Of a stretch of 64,000 nt of DNA, positions 44,774-52,616 are shown piece by piece. The notes beneath the pieces are model-generated. The model had not been told where the DNA came from, searched no databases, and was given only the letters and a program-made list of their open reading frames with translations. The stretch is taken from positions 2,807,001 through 2,871,000 of the forward strand of contig NZ_JARUBM010000002.1 in assembly GCF_029626175.1 (NCBI RefSeq), given 5' to 3'. A program made the translations under genes and the position numbers. The stretch is from Micromonospora sp. WMMD1082. Lineage in GTDB: Bacteria > Actinomycetota > Actinomycetes > Mycobacteriales > Micromonosporaceae. Numbering within the stretch: the first letter of the stretch is position 1; every line of letters starts with the position of its first letter.

Positions 44774-45901
44774 ATGCTGTCGGATGTACGCACGCAACTC
44801 CTCCAGCCGGGCCGTGGCCCGCTGAGCCCCGGATCCCGCGCCGGCCTCGGCGCGGCCCTCATCCTGCTCGCGATCGTCTCGGCGGTCGAGTTGGCGGACG
44901 GCCGCGCGACGAACTACATCGCGCTGATGGTGGCCGCCCCGTTCCTGGCCGCGGCGCTGGCCTCCTGGCGGATCGTGCTCGGCGTCGGCGCCGCCGCCTC
45001 CGTGCTGGGCGCGGCCTTCGCCATGGCCGAACGGACCGTCTCGCTCTCCACCGCCGTCGCCGTGGCCGGCATCGCGATGGGTACCGGTATCGCGGCGGCG
45101 GTGGCGTCGGTACGGCAACGACAGGCGGAGCAGATCGCCGAGTTGTCGAAGCTCGCGACGGTGGCGCAGCAGGCGGTGCTGCGACCGCTCGGCCCGCGGG
45201 TGGGCGCGCTGTCGGTGGCCGGTCGCTACATCTCGTCGACGGCCACCGCGGAGATCGGCGGCGACCTGTACGAGGCGATCGACACGCCGTACGGCGTACG
45301 CATGATCATCGGTGACGTGCGTGGCAAGGGCCTGGAGGCGGTCCGGCTGGCGAGCATCGTGCTCGGTTCGTACCGGCACGTCGCGTACGAGCGGGCCGAC
45401 CTGCGGGCCGTCGTGACGGACCTGGACCGGGCGGTGGCCCGCAACGTGGGTGACGAGGACTTCGTCACCGCGGCGCTGGTGGAGGAGCGGGGCGGCACGC
45501 TCACCATCGTCAACTGTGGACACCCGGCCCCGCTGCTGCTGCGCCGTGGTGCGGTGATCCCCCTCGAACCGCCGGCACCGGCGCCCCCGCTGGGCTTCAT
45601 GCCGGTGGTCCGGCCACGGGTGGAGCGGCTGGAGCCGGGCGACCGCCTGCTGCTGTTCACCGACGGGCTCGGCGAGGCGCGGCGGGACGGCGAGTTCTTC
45701 CCCACCGCCGACCGGGCCTGGCGGCTGCTCGGGCACGGCACGGTCGCCGACGGATTGGCCTCGCTGGAGACCGCGCTGGTCGAGTGGGTGCACGGCCGGC
45801 TCGACGACGACATCGCGCTGGTGCTGATGGAGTACACGGGCTCACCGGGCGGTGCGACGGTGGCGGTGCCGAGCTGGGAGGTCGGCGCGACCGAGGGGTG
45901 A
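44774..45901 (+). CDS. RsbU/SpoIIE-type PP2C phosphatase, membrane-anchored
   Basis: 375 residues from ATG 44774 (MLSDVRTQLLQPG). Four or so membrane helices (about 25-115), a short linker (QAEQIAELSKLATVAQQAVL) and a SpoIIE-like phosphatase domain (about 145-360): ATAEIGGDLYEAIDTPYG, MIIGDVRGKGLEAVRLAS, FVTAALVEERGG, LLLFTDGLGEARRDG, and DDIALVLMEY. It dephosphorylates anti-anti-sigma factors in partner-switching signalling. No anti-sigma partner is adjacent. Confidence 0.92.
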   Translation: MLSDVRTQLLQPGRGPLSPGSRAGLGAALILLAIVSAVELADGRATNYIALMVAAPFLAAALASWRIVLGVGAAASVLGAAFAMAERTVSLSTAVAVAGIAMGTGIAAAVASVRQRQAEQIAELSKLATVAQQAVLRPLGPRVGALSVAGRYISSTATAEIGGDLYEAIDTPYGVRMIIGDVRGKGLEAVRLASIVLGSYRHVAYERADLRAVVTDLDRAVARNVGDEDFVTAALVEERGGTLTIVNCGHPAPLLLRRGAVIPLEPPAPAPPLGFMPVVRPRVERLEPGDRLLLFTDGLGEARRDGEFFPTADRAWRLLGHGTVADGLASLETALVEWVHGRLDDDIALVLMEYTGSPGGATVAVPSWEVGATEG

Positions 45902-45997
45902 CGCCGAGCTGGATATGACGGTCGGTGACGCCCGCTGACCGGAACCTGAACCCTAGGTGTGTAATGCCTGTCACCTCCGAATGTGGCTTGTCGCTGC

Positions 45998-46036
45998 CTA
46001 CCCGCGAGTAATACAGTCTGAGTTACTGATCGGTAA
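45998..46036. promoter_or_regulatory. Pair of TTACT-N4-GGTA(A) sites upstream of the fadE5-like gene
   Basis: The forward site is TTACTGATCGGTAA at 46023-46036 (GTTAC-N6-GTAAC when flanks are added). The second copy is inverted at 45998-46011 (minus-strand TTACTCGCGGGTAG). The centres are 25 bp apart and the pair ends 27 bp before the start codon. The motif matches that before the etfD-like gene. Confidence 0.6.
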
Positions 46037-46063
46037 CACCTGTCCGGAAGCGGGGCCAGCGAC

Positions 46064-47920
46064 ATGACCCACTACAAGAGCAACCTTCGGGACCTCGAGT
46101 TCAACCTGTTCGAGGTGTTCGGGGCGGACCGGGCGTTCGGCCAGGAGCCGTACTCCGACCTCGACCTCGACACCGCGCGGAGCTTCCTCGCCGAGGTCGA
46201 CCGGCTGGCTCGGGAGGATCTGGCCGCCAGCTACCAGGACAGCGATCGCCATCCGCCGGTCTTCGACCCGGCCACGCACACCGCGCCGCTGCCGGAGTCG
46301 TTCAAGAAGTCGTACCGGGCGTTCATGGAGTCCGAGTTCTGGCGCCTGGACCTCCCCCCGGAGCTGGGCGGCACCAACGCCCCCCGGGCGCTGTGGTGGG
46401 CACTCGCCGAGCTGGTGCTCGGCGCGAACGCCCCGGTCTGGATGTACGCCTCCGGCCCGTCCTTCGCGCACGTGCTGCACGTCGAGGGCACCGAACAGCA
46501 GAAGAAGTGGGCCAAGCTCTTCATCGACCAGCAGTGGGGCTCGACGATGGTGCTCACCGAGCCGGACGCCGGCTCGGACGTGGGCGCCGGGCGTACCCGC
46601 GCCATCCCGCAGCCGGACGGCTCGTGGCACATCGAGGGCGTCAAGCGCTTCATCACCTCCGGCGAGCACGACCTGTCCGACAACATCGTCCACTATGTCC
46701 TGGCCCGCCCGGTCGGCGTGCCGGGCGTGGGCGGCCCCGGCACCAAGGGCCTGTCGCTGTTCGTCGTGCCGAAGTACCACTTCGACGAGAGCGCCGGCGA
46801 GCTGGGCGAGCGCAACGGCGTCTTCGCCACCAACGTCGAGCACAAGATGGGCCTGAAGGTCTCCAACACCTGCGAGGTGACCTTCGGCGAGCACGGCGTA
46901 CCGGCCAAGGGCTGGCTGCTGGGCGAGAAGCACGACGGCATCCGGCAGATGTTCATGATCATCGAGTACGCCCGGATGATGGTCGGCACCAAGGCGATCG
47001 CCACCCTCTCCACCGGCTACCTCAACGCCCTGGAGTACGCCAAGAACCGGGTGCAGGGCGCCGACCTGCTCCAGATGACGGACAAGACCGCCCCCCGGGT
47101 CACCATCACCGCGCACCCCGACGTACGCCGCTCGCTGTTGATGCAGAAGTCGTACGCCGAGGGCCTGCGGGCGCTGGTTCTCTACACCGCCTCCTGGCAG
47201 GACCGGGTCGCCATCGCGGAGGCGGCCGGTGACGAGAAGGCCATCGAGCTGGCCAAGCGGGTCAACGACCTGCTCCTCCCGCTGGTCAAGGGGGTCGGCT
47301 CCGAGCGGGCGTACGAGCTGCTCGGGCACGAGTCGCTGCAGACCTTCGGTGGCTCCGGCTTCCTGCAGGACTACCCGCTGGAGCAGTACGTCCGGGACGC
47401 CAAGATCGACACTCTGTACGAGGGCACCACGGCGATCCAGAGCCTCGACCTGATCTTCCGGAAGATCGTGCGGGACAACGGCAGGGCCCTGATGGCCGTG
47501 GCCGGTGAGATCCAGGAGTTCATCGCCACCGAGGCCGGCAACGGCCAGCTCAAGGAGGAGCGTCAGGCGCTCGGCAAGGCACTCGCCGAGATCCAGACCA
47601 TCCTCGGGGTGATGACCGGCTGGTTGGGTGAGGCGCAGGGCGGGGACGCCCGGGCGCTCTACAAGGTCGGGCTGGGCAGCCGGCGGTTCCTGCTGGCGAT
47701 CGGCGACCTGGTGGTCGGCTGGCTCCTGCAGAAGCAGGCCGACGTGGCGCTGAAGGCGCTGGCCGGCGAGGTGTCGGCGGCGGACAAGGCGTTCTACACC
47801 GGAAAGGTGGCCGCTGCCCGGTTCTTCGCCCGCGAGGTGCTGCCCCGCATCGGTGCCGACCGCCGGATCATCGAGGGCACCGACCTGGACATCATGGATC
47901 TGCCGGAGGACGCGTTCTGA
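46064..47920 (+). CDS. fadE5: Acyl-CoA dehydrogenase, FadE5-like
   Basis: 618 residues. It matches the long FadE5 subfamily (M. tuberculosis FadE5 is about 611 residues) throughout: [19 protein letters not shown] at the start, [93 protein letters not shown] with the catalytic Glu. FadE5 oxidises a broad range of acyl-CoAs. Electrons pass through ETF to an EtfD-like protein, and such a gene at 31 kb shares its operator motif. Monocistronic. Confidence 0.95.
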   Translation: MTHYKSNLRDLEFNLFEVFGADRAFGQEPYSDLDLDTARSFLAEVDRLAREDLAASYQDSDRHPPVFDPATHTAPLPESFKKSYRAFMESEFWRLDLPPELGGTNAPRALWWALAELVLGANAPVWMYASGPSFAHVLHVEGTEQQKKWAKLFIDQQWGSTMVLTEPDAGSDVGAGRTRAIPQPDGSWHIEGVKRFITSGEHDLSDNIVHYVLARPVGVPGVGGPGTKGLSLFVVPKYHFDESAGELGERNGVFATNVEHKMGLKVSNTCEVTFGEHGVPAKGWLLGEKHDGIRQMFMIIEYARMMVGTKAIATLSTGYLNALEYAKNRVQGADLLQMTDKTAPRVTITAHPDVRRSLLMQKSYAEGLRALVLYTASWQDRVAIAEAAGDEKAIELAKRVNDLLLPLVKGVGSERAYELLGHESLQTFGGSGFLQDYPLEQYVRDAKIDTLYEGTTAIQSLDLIFRKIVRDNGRALMAVAGEIQEFIATEAGNGQLKEERQALGKALAEIQTILGVMTGWLGEAQGGDARALYKVGLGSRRFLLAIGDLVVGWLLQKQADVALKALAGEVSAADKAFYTGKVAAARFFAREVLPRIGADRRIIEGTDLDIMDLPEDAF

Positions 47921-48001
47921 GTAAGCCCACGGCTGGCGGGTAACCATCGCGGACCAGTTCGAGTACGCCCAGAAGCAACCGCACGGGGGAGTGCCGCGCA
48001 C

Positions 48002-48271
48002 ATGGGCATTGGTAGTGGGATCTTCCTGATCGCGATCGGCGCGATCCTGACCTTCGCCATCCGGGCCAACGTCTGGTGGATCGACCTGCGGGCGGTCGGC
48101 TGGGTCTTCATCCTGGCCGGGCTGGCCGTCCTGCTCACCACGCTCTGGTTCTGGCAGGATCGCCGAAAGCGGGCACGGACACTGATCGTGGAGGAGAACC
48201 GGCTATCGCACCCGACCGCGATGATGCCGCCACCTCCCGACCCGCCACCGCCGACCGCGCCACCAAGCTGA
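48002..48271 (+). CDS. DUF6458 small membrane protein, first copy
   Basis: 89 residues from ATG 48002. Two membrane helices: GSGIFLIAIGAILTFAIRA and VGWVFILAGLAVLLTTLWFW, then a basic segment (QDRRKRARTL) and a Pro-rich tail. It matches DUF6458. A paralogue lies about 1 kb downstream, beyond sixA. Function unknown. Confidence 0.88.
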   Translation: MGIGSGIFLIAIGAILTFAIRANVWWIDLRAVGWVFILAGLAVLLTTLWFWQDRRKRARTLIVEENRLSHPTAMMPPPPDPPPPTAPPS

Positions 48272-48326
48272 GCCGGCGCCGACCGCGCCGCCGAGATGGC
48301 CCGGCCGTCAGCCGGGCCGGGGCAGC

Positions 48327-48376
48327 CACACCGCACGCGACCGAGTCGATCGAGCGACTCAGCCGCGTGCGGTGTG
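48327..48376. terminator. Long hairpin between the first DUF6458 gene and sixA
   Basis: A perfect 13-bp outer stem (CACACCGCACGCG with its complement at 48364-48376) and a 6-bp inner stem (GAGTCG/CGACTC) with a short loop. The right arm overlaps the last codons and stop of sixA, so the same hairpin serves convergent genes and is partly coding. Confidence 0.82.
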
Positions 48377-48898
48377 CTGCGCGGCGATCCCGGCGGTGCC
48401 CCGGCCCAGTTCCGCCCACGGCAGGGCCGCGCGGTGCACCACCAGGCCGCTGGTGCGCAGCCCCTCCGGCTCGGCGTGGCGGGGATCGAGCAGTTCGGAC
48501 AGCAGCGAGATGCCCGGGTTGTGGGCGATCAGCAGGACCGTCGCCGCGGTCGGCTCCACCCGCCGGACCAGGTTCAGCAGATCCTCCGGATGGGCCTCGT
48601 AGGCGTCCCGTTCGTAGCGGACGACCGGCGCCGGGCCGGCGGGACCGCTCTCCGGCGGGGAGCCGGTGATCCCCATCTGGACGTTGTGCCAGGTCTGCCG
48701 GGTGCGCACGGCCGCCGAGCAGAGCACCACGTCCGGCAGCAGCTCGTGCCGGGCCAACCAGGCGCCGGCCGCCGCGGCGTCGGCGCGTCCGCGGGTGGCC
48801 AGCGGACGCTCGACGTCGGGACCGTCCGCCGTGGGTTGTTCGGCCTTGGCGTGCCGTAGCAGCACCAGCGTCCGCTCATCCACCGAAGTGTCCTTCAT
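48359..48898 (-). CDS. sixA: SixA-type histidine phosphatase
   Basis: 179 residues from ATG 48898. The RHG motif is LVLLRHAKAEQP (residues 11-22), with CSAAVRTRQTW and LLIAHNPGISLL completing the active site. SixA removes phosphate from histidine phosphotransfer proteins or the PTS-Ntr system; no partner kinase is visible nearby. It lies between the two DUF6458 paralogues on the opposite strand. Confidence 0.93.
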   Translation of the reverse strand: MKDTSVDERTLVLLRHAKAEQPTADGPDVERPLATRGRADAAAAGAWLARHELLPDVVLCSAAVRTRQTWHNVQMGITGSPPESGPAGPAPVVRYERDAYEAHPEDLLNLVRRVEPTAATVLLIAHNPGISLLSELLDPRHAEPEGLRTSGLVVHRAALPWAELGRGTAGIAAQHTARG

Positions 48899-49015
48899 GT
48901 CTCCAGCTTGCCCGATTGGCGATCTCCGTGCCGGGGTAAGTCGGTCGGTGCCGCAACCTCATCCGTGGCCGCGGCGGAGTGGAATGCCAGCTTCGATAGC
49001 CAAGGAGACGACGAG

Positions 49016-49297
49016 ATGGGCATCGGTGGCAGTATTTTCCTGATCGCGCTGGGCGCGATCTTCGCGTTCGCCGTGGAGGCGGAACTCGGCTGGCTCAACC
49101 TGAGCGTGGTCGGCTGGGTGCTGATGTTCGCGGGCGTCGCCGGCCTGATCGTGACCCTCTACTTCTGGAACTCGCGCCGGCGCCCCGTCGCCCCGGTGCG
49201 CGAGGAGCGGGTGATCGCCGAGCACCCCGTACCGGTGCAGGAAGACCGGGTGGTGGAGGAGTACCGCGAGGTGCGCCGGCCCGGTCCCCCGTACTGA
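49016..49297 (+). CDS. DUF6458 small membrane protein, second copy
   Basis: 93 residues from ATG 49016 behind AAGGAG. Two membrane helices as in the first copy: GGSIFLIALGAIFAFAVEA and VGWVLMFAGVAGLIVTLYFW. The N-termini are nearly identical (MGIG-GSIFLIA against MGIG-SGIFLIA) while the tails differ: here acidic with REERVIAEHPV. A local duplication separated by sixA. Confidence 0.9.
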   Translation: MGIGGSIFLIALGAIFAFAVEAELGWLNLSVVGWVLMFAGVAGLIVTLYFWNSRRRPVAPVREERVIAEHPVPVQEDRVVEEYREVRRPGPPY

Positions 49298-49316
49298 CCT
49301 TCGGCGGACGGACCCT

Positions 49317-49349
49317 GCGGGGGCGGTGGGTACCACCCACCGCCCCCGC
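49317..49349. terminator. Bidirectional terminator between DUF6458 and hemolysin III genes
   Basis: A perfect 15-bp stem (GCGGGGGCGGTGGGT with its complement) and a 3-nt loop, 20 bp after the stop. Confidence 0.88.
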
Positions 49350-49367
49350 CGTCGTCGTGCGATGGGC

Positions 49368-50045
49368 TCAGGCGAACAGCGCGAAGTAGATGGCGACGTG
49401 GTGGCAGATCGCGGCGACCAACGTGCAGGCGTGGAAGAACTCGTGGTGGCCGAAGACGGTGGGCCACGGGTTGGGGCGGCGCAGCGTGTAGAAGACCGCC
49501 CCGACGGTGTAGATCCCGCCGCCGACGCTCAGCAGCACCAGTGCGGACACGCCACCGTAGTGGAGGATGTCCGGCAGCATCGCGACCGACACCCAGCCGA
49601 GTGCCAGGTAGAGCGGCGCGGAGATCCAGCGGGACGCGTGCGGCCAGATCAGTTTGAGCGCCACGCCGGCCAGGGCGCCGCCCCAGACGACCGACAGCAT
49701 GATCACGGCGGCGCGGGTCTCCAGCAGCAGCAGGCAGAACGGTGTGTACGTGCCGGCGATGAACAGAAAGATCATCGAGTGGTCCATCCGGCGCATGACC
49801 TGGAAGCCGCGCGTCGACCAGACTCGGCGGTGGTAGAGCGCGCTGGTGCCGAAGAGACCGCAGACGGTGAGGCTGTAGACGGCACAAGCGATCAGGGGTG
49901 TCCAGCCGGGCCGGGCGGCGGCGATCGAGCAGAGCACGATGCCGCAGACCAGCGCGACGAAGAACGCGTACGTGTGCAGCCAGCCGCGCATCCGGGGTTT
50001 CCCGATGTCGACCGGCTTGAGCCGGGGGCGTGCTGAGGTGGTCAC
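49368..50045 (-). CDS. Hemolysin III-family (PAQR/TrhA) membrane protein
   Basis: 225 residues; GTG start. Seven membrane helices and the conserved metal-site motifs: SALYHRR near residue 69, DHSMIFLFIAGTYTPF near 88, and HHEFFHACTLVAAICHHVAIYF near the C-terminus. In Gram-positive bacteria members regulate membrane energetics or lipid composition; haemolytic activity is not implied. Its promoter region is shared with pxpB. Confidence 0.93.
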   Translation of the reverse strand: MTTSARPRLKPVDIGKPRMRGWLHTYAFFVALVCGIVLCSIAAARPGWTPLIACAVYSLTVCGLFGTSALYHRRVWSTRGFQVMRRMDHSMIFLFIAGTYTPFCLLLLETRAAVIMLSVVWGGALAGVALKLIWPHASRWISAPLYLALGWVSVAMLPDILHYGGVSALVLLSVGGGIYTVGAVFYTLRRPNPWPTVFGHHEFFHACTLVAAICHHVAIYFALFA

Positions 50046-50054
50046 GGCATCAGG

Positions 50055-50083
50055 TTACGACACCGTAGGTTACCTTCGGGTAG
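50055..50083. promoter_or_regulatory. Two tandem GGTTAC-N6-GTAG-like elements between hlyIII and pxpB
   Basis: TTACGACACCGTAG (50055-50068) and TTACCTTCGGGTAG (50070-50083) are each preceded by GG and 15 bp apart. Each is an imperfect TTAC-GTAA palindrome, like the fadE5/etfD motif but not as close. It sits in the 106-bp region between two divergent genes. Confidence 0.4.
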
Positions 50084-50151
50084 TGCAACTCGTCACGTCG
50101 TCCGACCAGCGGACGACGCGGAGGTGGGACCGGGTCCGCCAGGATGGCGGG

Positions 50152-50946
50152 ATGCGGATCAGACCGGTCGGCGCGCACGCCCTCCTGCTCGACCTCGCCG
50201 CGCCCCCGACCTCAGCCGACGGCAGCGCCACCGACCCCGACCTCGCGGCTCGCGCCGCGCCCCGCACACCCGATCCCGACGTCGCACCGGCGCCCGGCGG
50301 CGAAGTTGCCGCGCTCGTCGAGGCGTGGCGGGCGGAACTGTGGCGGCGCCGCGACCGAGGTGACCTGGTCGCCGACGAGATCGTGCCGGCCGCCGCGACC
50401 GTCCTGCTCGACGGCGTGCCGGACCCGGCGGCGACCGCCGCGCGCATCGCGGACTGGACGCCCGGACCGCCGGCCCGCACCGACTCCGCCGACCGCGTGG
50501 ACCAAGCCGGCACCGCCGGCCGTGTGGACCAAGCCAGCACCGCCGGCCGTGTGGACCAAGCCGGCACCGGTCCGGTCGAGGTGCCGGTGAGGTACGACGG
50601 GGAGGATCTGCCGTTGGTCGCCGCGCACTGGCGGGTGGACGTGCCGGCCGTCGTGCGGCGCCTGCGGCAGACCGAGTTTCGGGTGGCGTTCTGCGGCTTC
50701 GCACCCGGCTTCGGATATCTGACCGGGCTGCCCGCCGAGCTGGCGGTGCCCCGGCTGGCCTCTCCGCGTCCCCGGGTGCCGGCGGGGTCGGTCGCCCTGG
50801 CCGGCCCGTACGCCGGGATCTATCCGACCGCGTCGCCGGGCGGCTGGCTGCTGGTCGGGCGGACCGGGCTGACTCTCTTCGACGTGACGGCCGACCCGCC
50901 GGCCCTGCTCACCCCCGGTACCCGGGTCCGGCTGGTGCCGGCATGA
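50152..50946 (+). CDS. pxpB: 5-oxoprolinase subunit PxpB (KipI-like)
   Basis: 264 residues from ATG 50152 (MRIRPVGAHALLLDL). The family block is in the C-terminal half: VPVRYDGEDLPLVAAHW, FRVAFCGFAPGFGYLTGLP, VPAGSVALAGPYAGIYP, SPGGWLLVGRTGL. An Ala/Asp/Pro insert, including a 27-bp tandem repeat, separates the N-terminal part. With PxpC and PxpA it forms the ATP-dependent oxoprolinase that recycles 5-oxoproline to glutamate. Starts overlap in series with pxpC. Confidence 0.93.
   Translation: MRIRPVGAHALLLDLAAPPTSADGSATDPDLAARAAPRTPDPDVAPAPGGEVAALVEAWRAELWRRRDRGDLVADEIVPAAATVLLDGVPDPAATAARIADWTPGPPARTDSADRVDQAGTAGRVDQASTAGRVDQAGTGPVEVPVRYDGEDLPLVAAHWRVDVPAVVRRLRQTEFRVAFCGFAPGFGYLTGLPAELAVPRLASPRPRVPAGSVALAGPYAGIYPTASPGGWLLVGRTGLTLFDVTADPPALLTPGTRVRLVPA
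50494..50574. repeat. In-frame 27-bp tandem repeat in pxpB
   Basis: Three units (50494-50520, 50521-50547, 50548-50574), the last partial, encoding RVDQA(G/S)TAG three times. It lies in the variable linker of PxpB. Confidence 0.85.
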
Positions 50947-51881
50947 CCGGGAACTCCGGACCCGTGGGCACCGTCGGGCCGGGCGGTGGTGCCGGTGGAC
51001 CCGCCGGACCAACCGTGGCCCGGGTGGCCGCCGCCGTCGAGATCCTCCGCGCTGGAGCGCTGACCACCGTGCAGGATCTGGGCCGGCCCGGCTGGGCGCA
51101 CCTCGGGGTACCGCGCTCCGGTGCGCTCGACCCGGCCGCGCTGCGGCTGGCCAACCGGCTGGTCGGCAATCCCGAGTGCGCGGCCGGCCTGGAGATCACC
51201 CTGACCGGCTGCGAGCTGCGGCCGACCCGGGCCACCACGGTTGCCGTGGTCGGGGCCGAGGCCGACGTGCGGGTCGGTCACCGGCCCGGTGACACCGGCC
51301 GACCGCTGGCCGTACCGGGCGGGGCGGTGTTGCGGATCGGTCCCGCCCGACGGGGCCTGCGTTGCTGGCTCGCGGTGGCCGGTGGGATCGCCGTCGCACC
51401 GGTGCTGGGCAGCCGGTCCACCGACACCCTGGCCGGGCTCGGGCCGGCACCGCTGCGCGACGGCGACGTGCTGCCGCTGGGCACCCCGGCCGGCCCGCCC
51501 GCACCGGTCGACGTCACCGTGCCGGTGCTGCCACCGACAGAGCTGCGCCTCGCGGTCCGGCTCGGTCCCCGGCACGACTGGTTCACCCCGGCCGCGCTGG
51601 AGCGGCTGCTCGGCACGGCGTACGAGGTGAGTCCGTTGAGCAACCGGGTCGGCGCGCGACTGACCGGCGCACCGCTGCCCCGCGCGGTGGCCGGGGAACT
51701 GCCCAGCGAGGGGCTCGTCCTCGGCGCGGTGCAGGTGCCGACGGACGGCCAACCGCTGATCTTCCTCGCCGACCATCCCACCACCGGCGGTTACCCCGTC
51801 ATCGCGGTGGTGGACGACGTGACCCCGCTCGCGCAGGCCCGCCCAGGCACTACGGTGAGATTCCATGGACCTCAACGCTGA
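50943..51881 (+). CDS. pxpC: 5-oxoprolinase subunit PxpC (KipA-like)
   Basis: 312 residues; ATG overlapping the pxpB stop (ATGA). A Gly/Pro-rich N-terminus of about 30 residues, then the biotin-dependent-carboxylase-like fold: GALTTVQDLGRPGWAHLGVP, SGALDPAALRLANRLVGNPE, RCWLAVAGGIAV, LGSRSTDTLAGLG, SEGLVLGAVQVPTDGQPLIF. It works with PxpB and PxpA. It overlaps pxpA by 17 bp. Confidence 0.94.
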   Translation: MTGNSGPVGTVGPGGGAGGPAGPTVARVAAAVEILRAGALTTVQDLGRPGWAHLGVPRSGALDPAALRLANRLVGNPECAAGLEITLTGCELRPTRATTVAVVGAEADVRVGHRPGDTGRPLAVPGGAVLRIGPARRGLRCWLAVAGGIAVAPVLGSRSTDTLAGLGPAPLRDGDVLPLGTPAGPPAPVDVTVPVLPPTELRLAVRLGPRHDWFTPAALERLLGTAYEVSPLSNRVGARLTGAPLPRAVAGELPSEGLVLGAVQVPTDGQPLIFLADHPTTGGYPVIAVVDDVTPLAQARPGTTVRFHGPQR

Positions 51882-52614
51882 CCTCGGCGAGGGATTCGGC
51901 ATCTGGCGTCTCGGAGACGACGAGGCGCTGCTGGACCTGGTCACCTCCGCCAACGTCGCCTGCGGCTTTCACGCCGGAGATCCGGCCACCATGCGGCGGG
52001 TCTGCGCGGCCGCCGCCGAGCGGGGAGTCGCCATCGGGGCCCAGGTCGGCTACCGGGACCTCGCCGGTTTCGGCCGGCGGCACATGGCGTACGAGTTCGC
52101 GGAGCTGCGCGACGAGGTCCTCTACCAGCTCGGCGCGCTCGACGCGTTCTGCCGGGCGTACCGCACCCGGGTCCGCTATCTCAAGCCGCACGGCGCGCTC
52201 TATCACGCGGCGGCGACCGACGAGATGCAGGCGGCGGCGGTGGTGGCCGCGGTCGACGACTACGACCGGGACCTGCCCCTGCTCTGCCCGCCCGGCTCGG
52301 TGCTGGCCCAGCTCGCCCAGGGGGCCGGGATCCGGGTGGTGGCCGAGGGATTCGCCGACCGCAACTACCTGCCCAACGGCCGCCTGGTGCCGCGCACCTC
52401 GCCGGACGCGCTGGTCACCGACCCGCAGGAGGTGGCCAGCCGGGCGGTGCGGATGGCCACCGAGCGGGTGGTGGTCACCGTCGACGGCGGCACCGTGCCG
52501 TGCACGGTCGAATCCGTCTGCCTGCACGGCGACACCCCCGGCGCGGTGGCCGCCGCGGAACTGGTCCGCGCCGCCCTCATCGACGCCGGCGTCACTCCCA
52601 CCCCCTTCACCTGA
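51865..52614 (+). CDS. pxpA: 5-oxoprolinase subunit PxpA (LamB/YcsF family)
   Basis: 249 residues; ATG inside the end of pxpC. Family signature: MDLNADLGEGFGIWRLGDDE, ANVACGFHAGDPATM, IGAQVGYRDLAGFGRR, YLKPHGALYHAAATD, AEGFADRNYLPNGRLVPR. It completes the three-subunit oxoprolinase. The gene order B-C-A matches many actinobacteria. Convergent with the thioredoxin/NHL gene, two bases apart. Confidence 0.96.
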   Translation: MDLNADLGEGFGIWRLGDDEALLDLVTSANVACGFHAGDPATMRRVCAAAAERGVAIGAQVGYRDLAGFGRRHMAYEFAELRDEVLYQLGALDAFCRAYRTRVRYLKPHGALYHAAATDEMQAAAVVAAVDDYDRDLPLLCPPGSVLAQLAQGAGIRVVAEGFADRNYLPNGRLVPRTSPDALVTDPQEVASRAVRMATERVVVTVDGGTVPCTVESVCLHGDTPGAVAAAELVRAALIDAGVTPTPFT

Positions 52615-52616
52615 GG

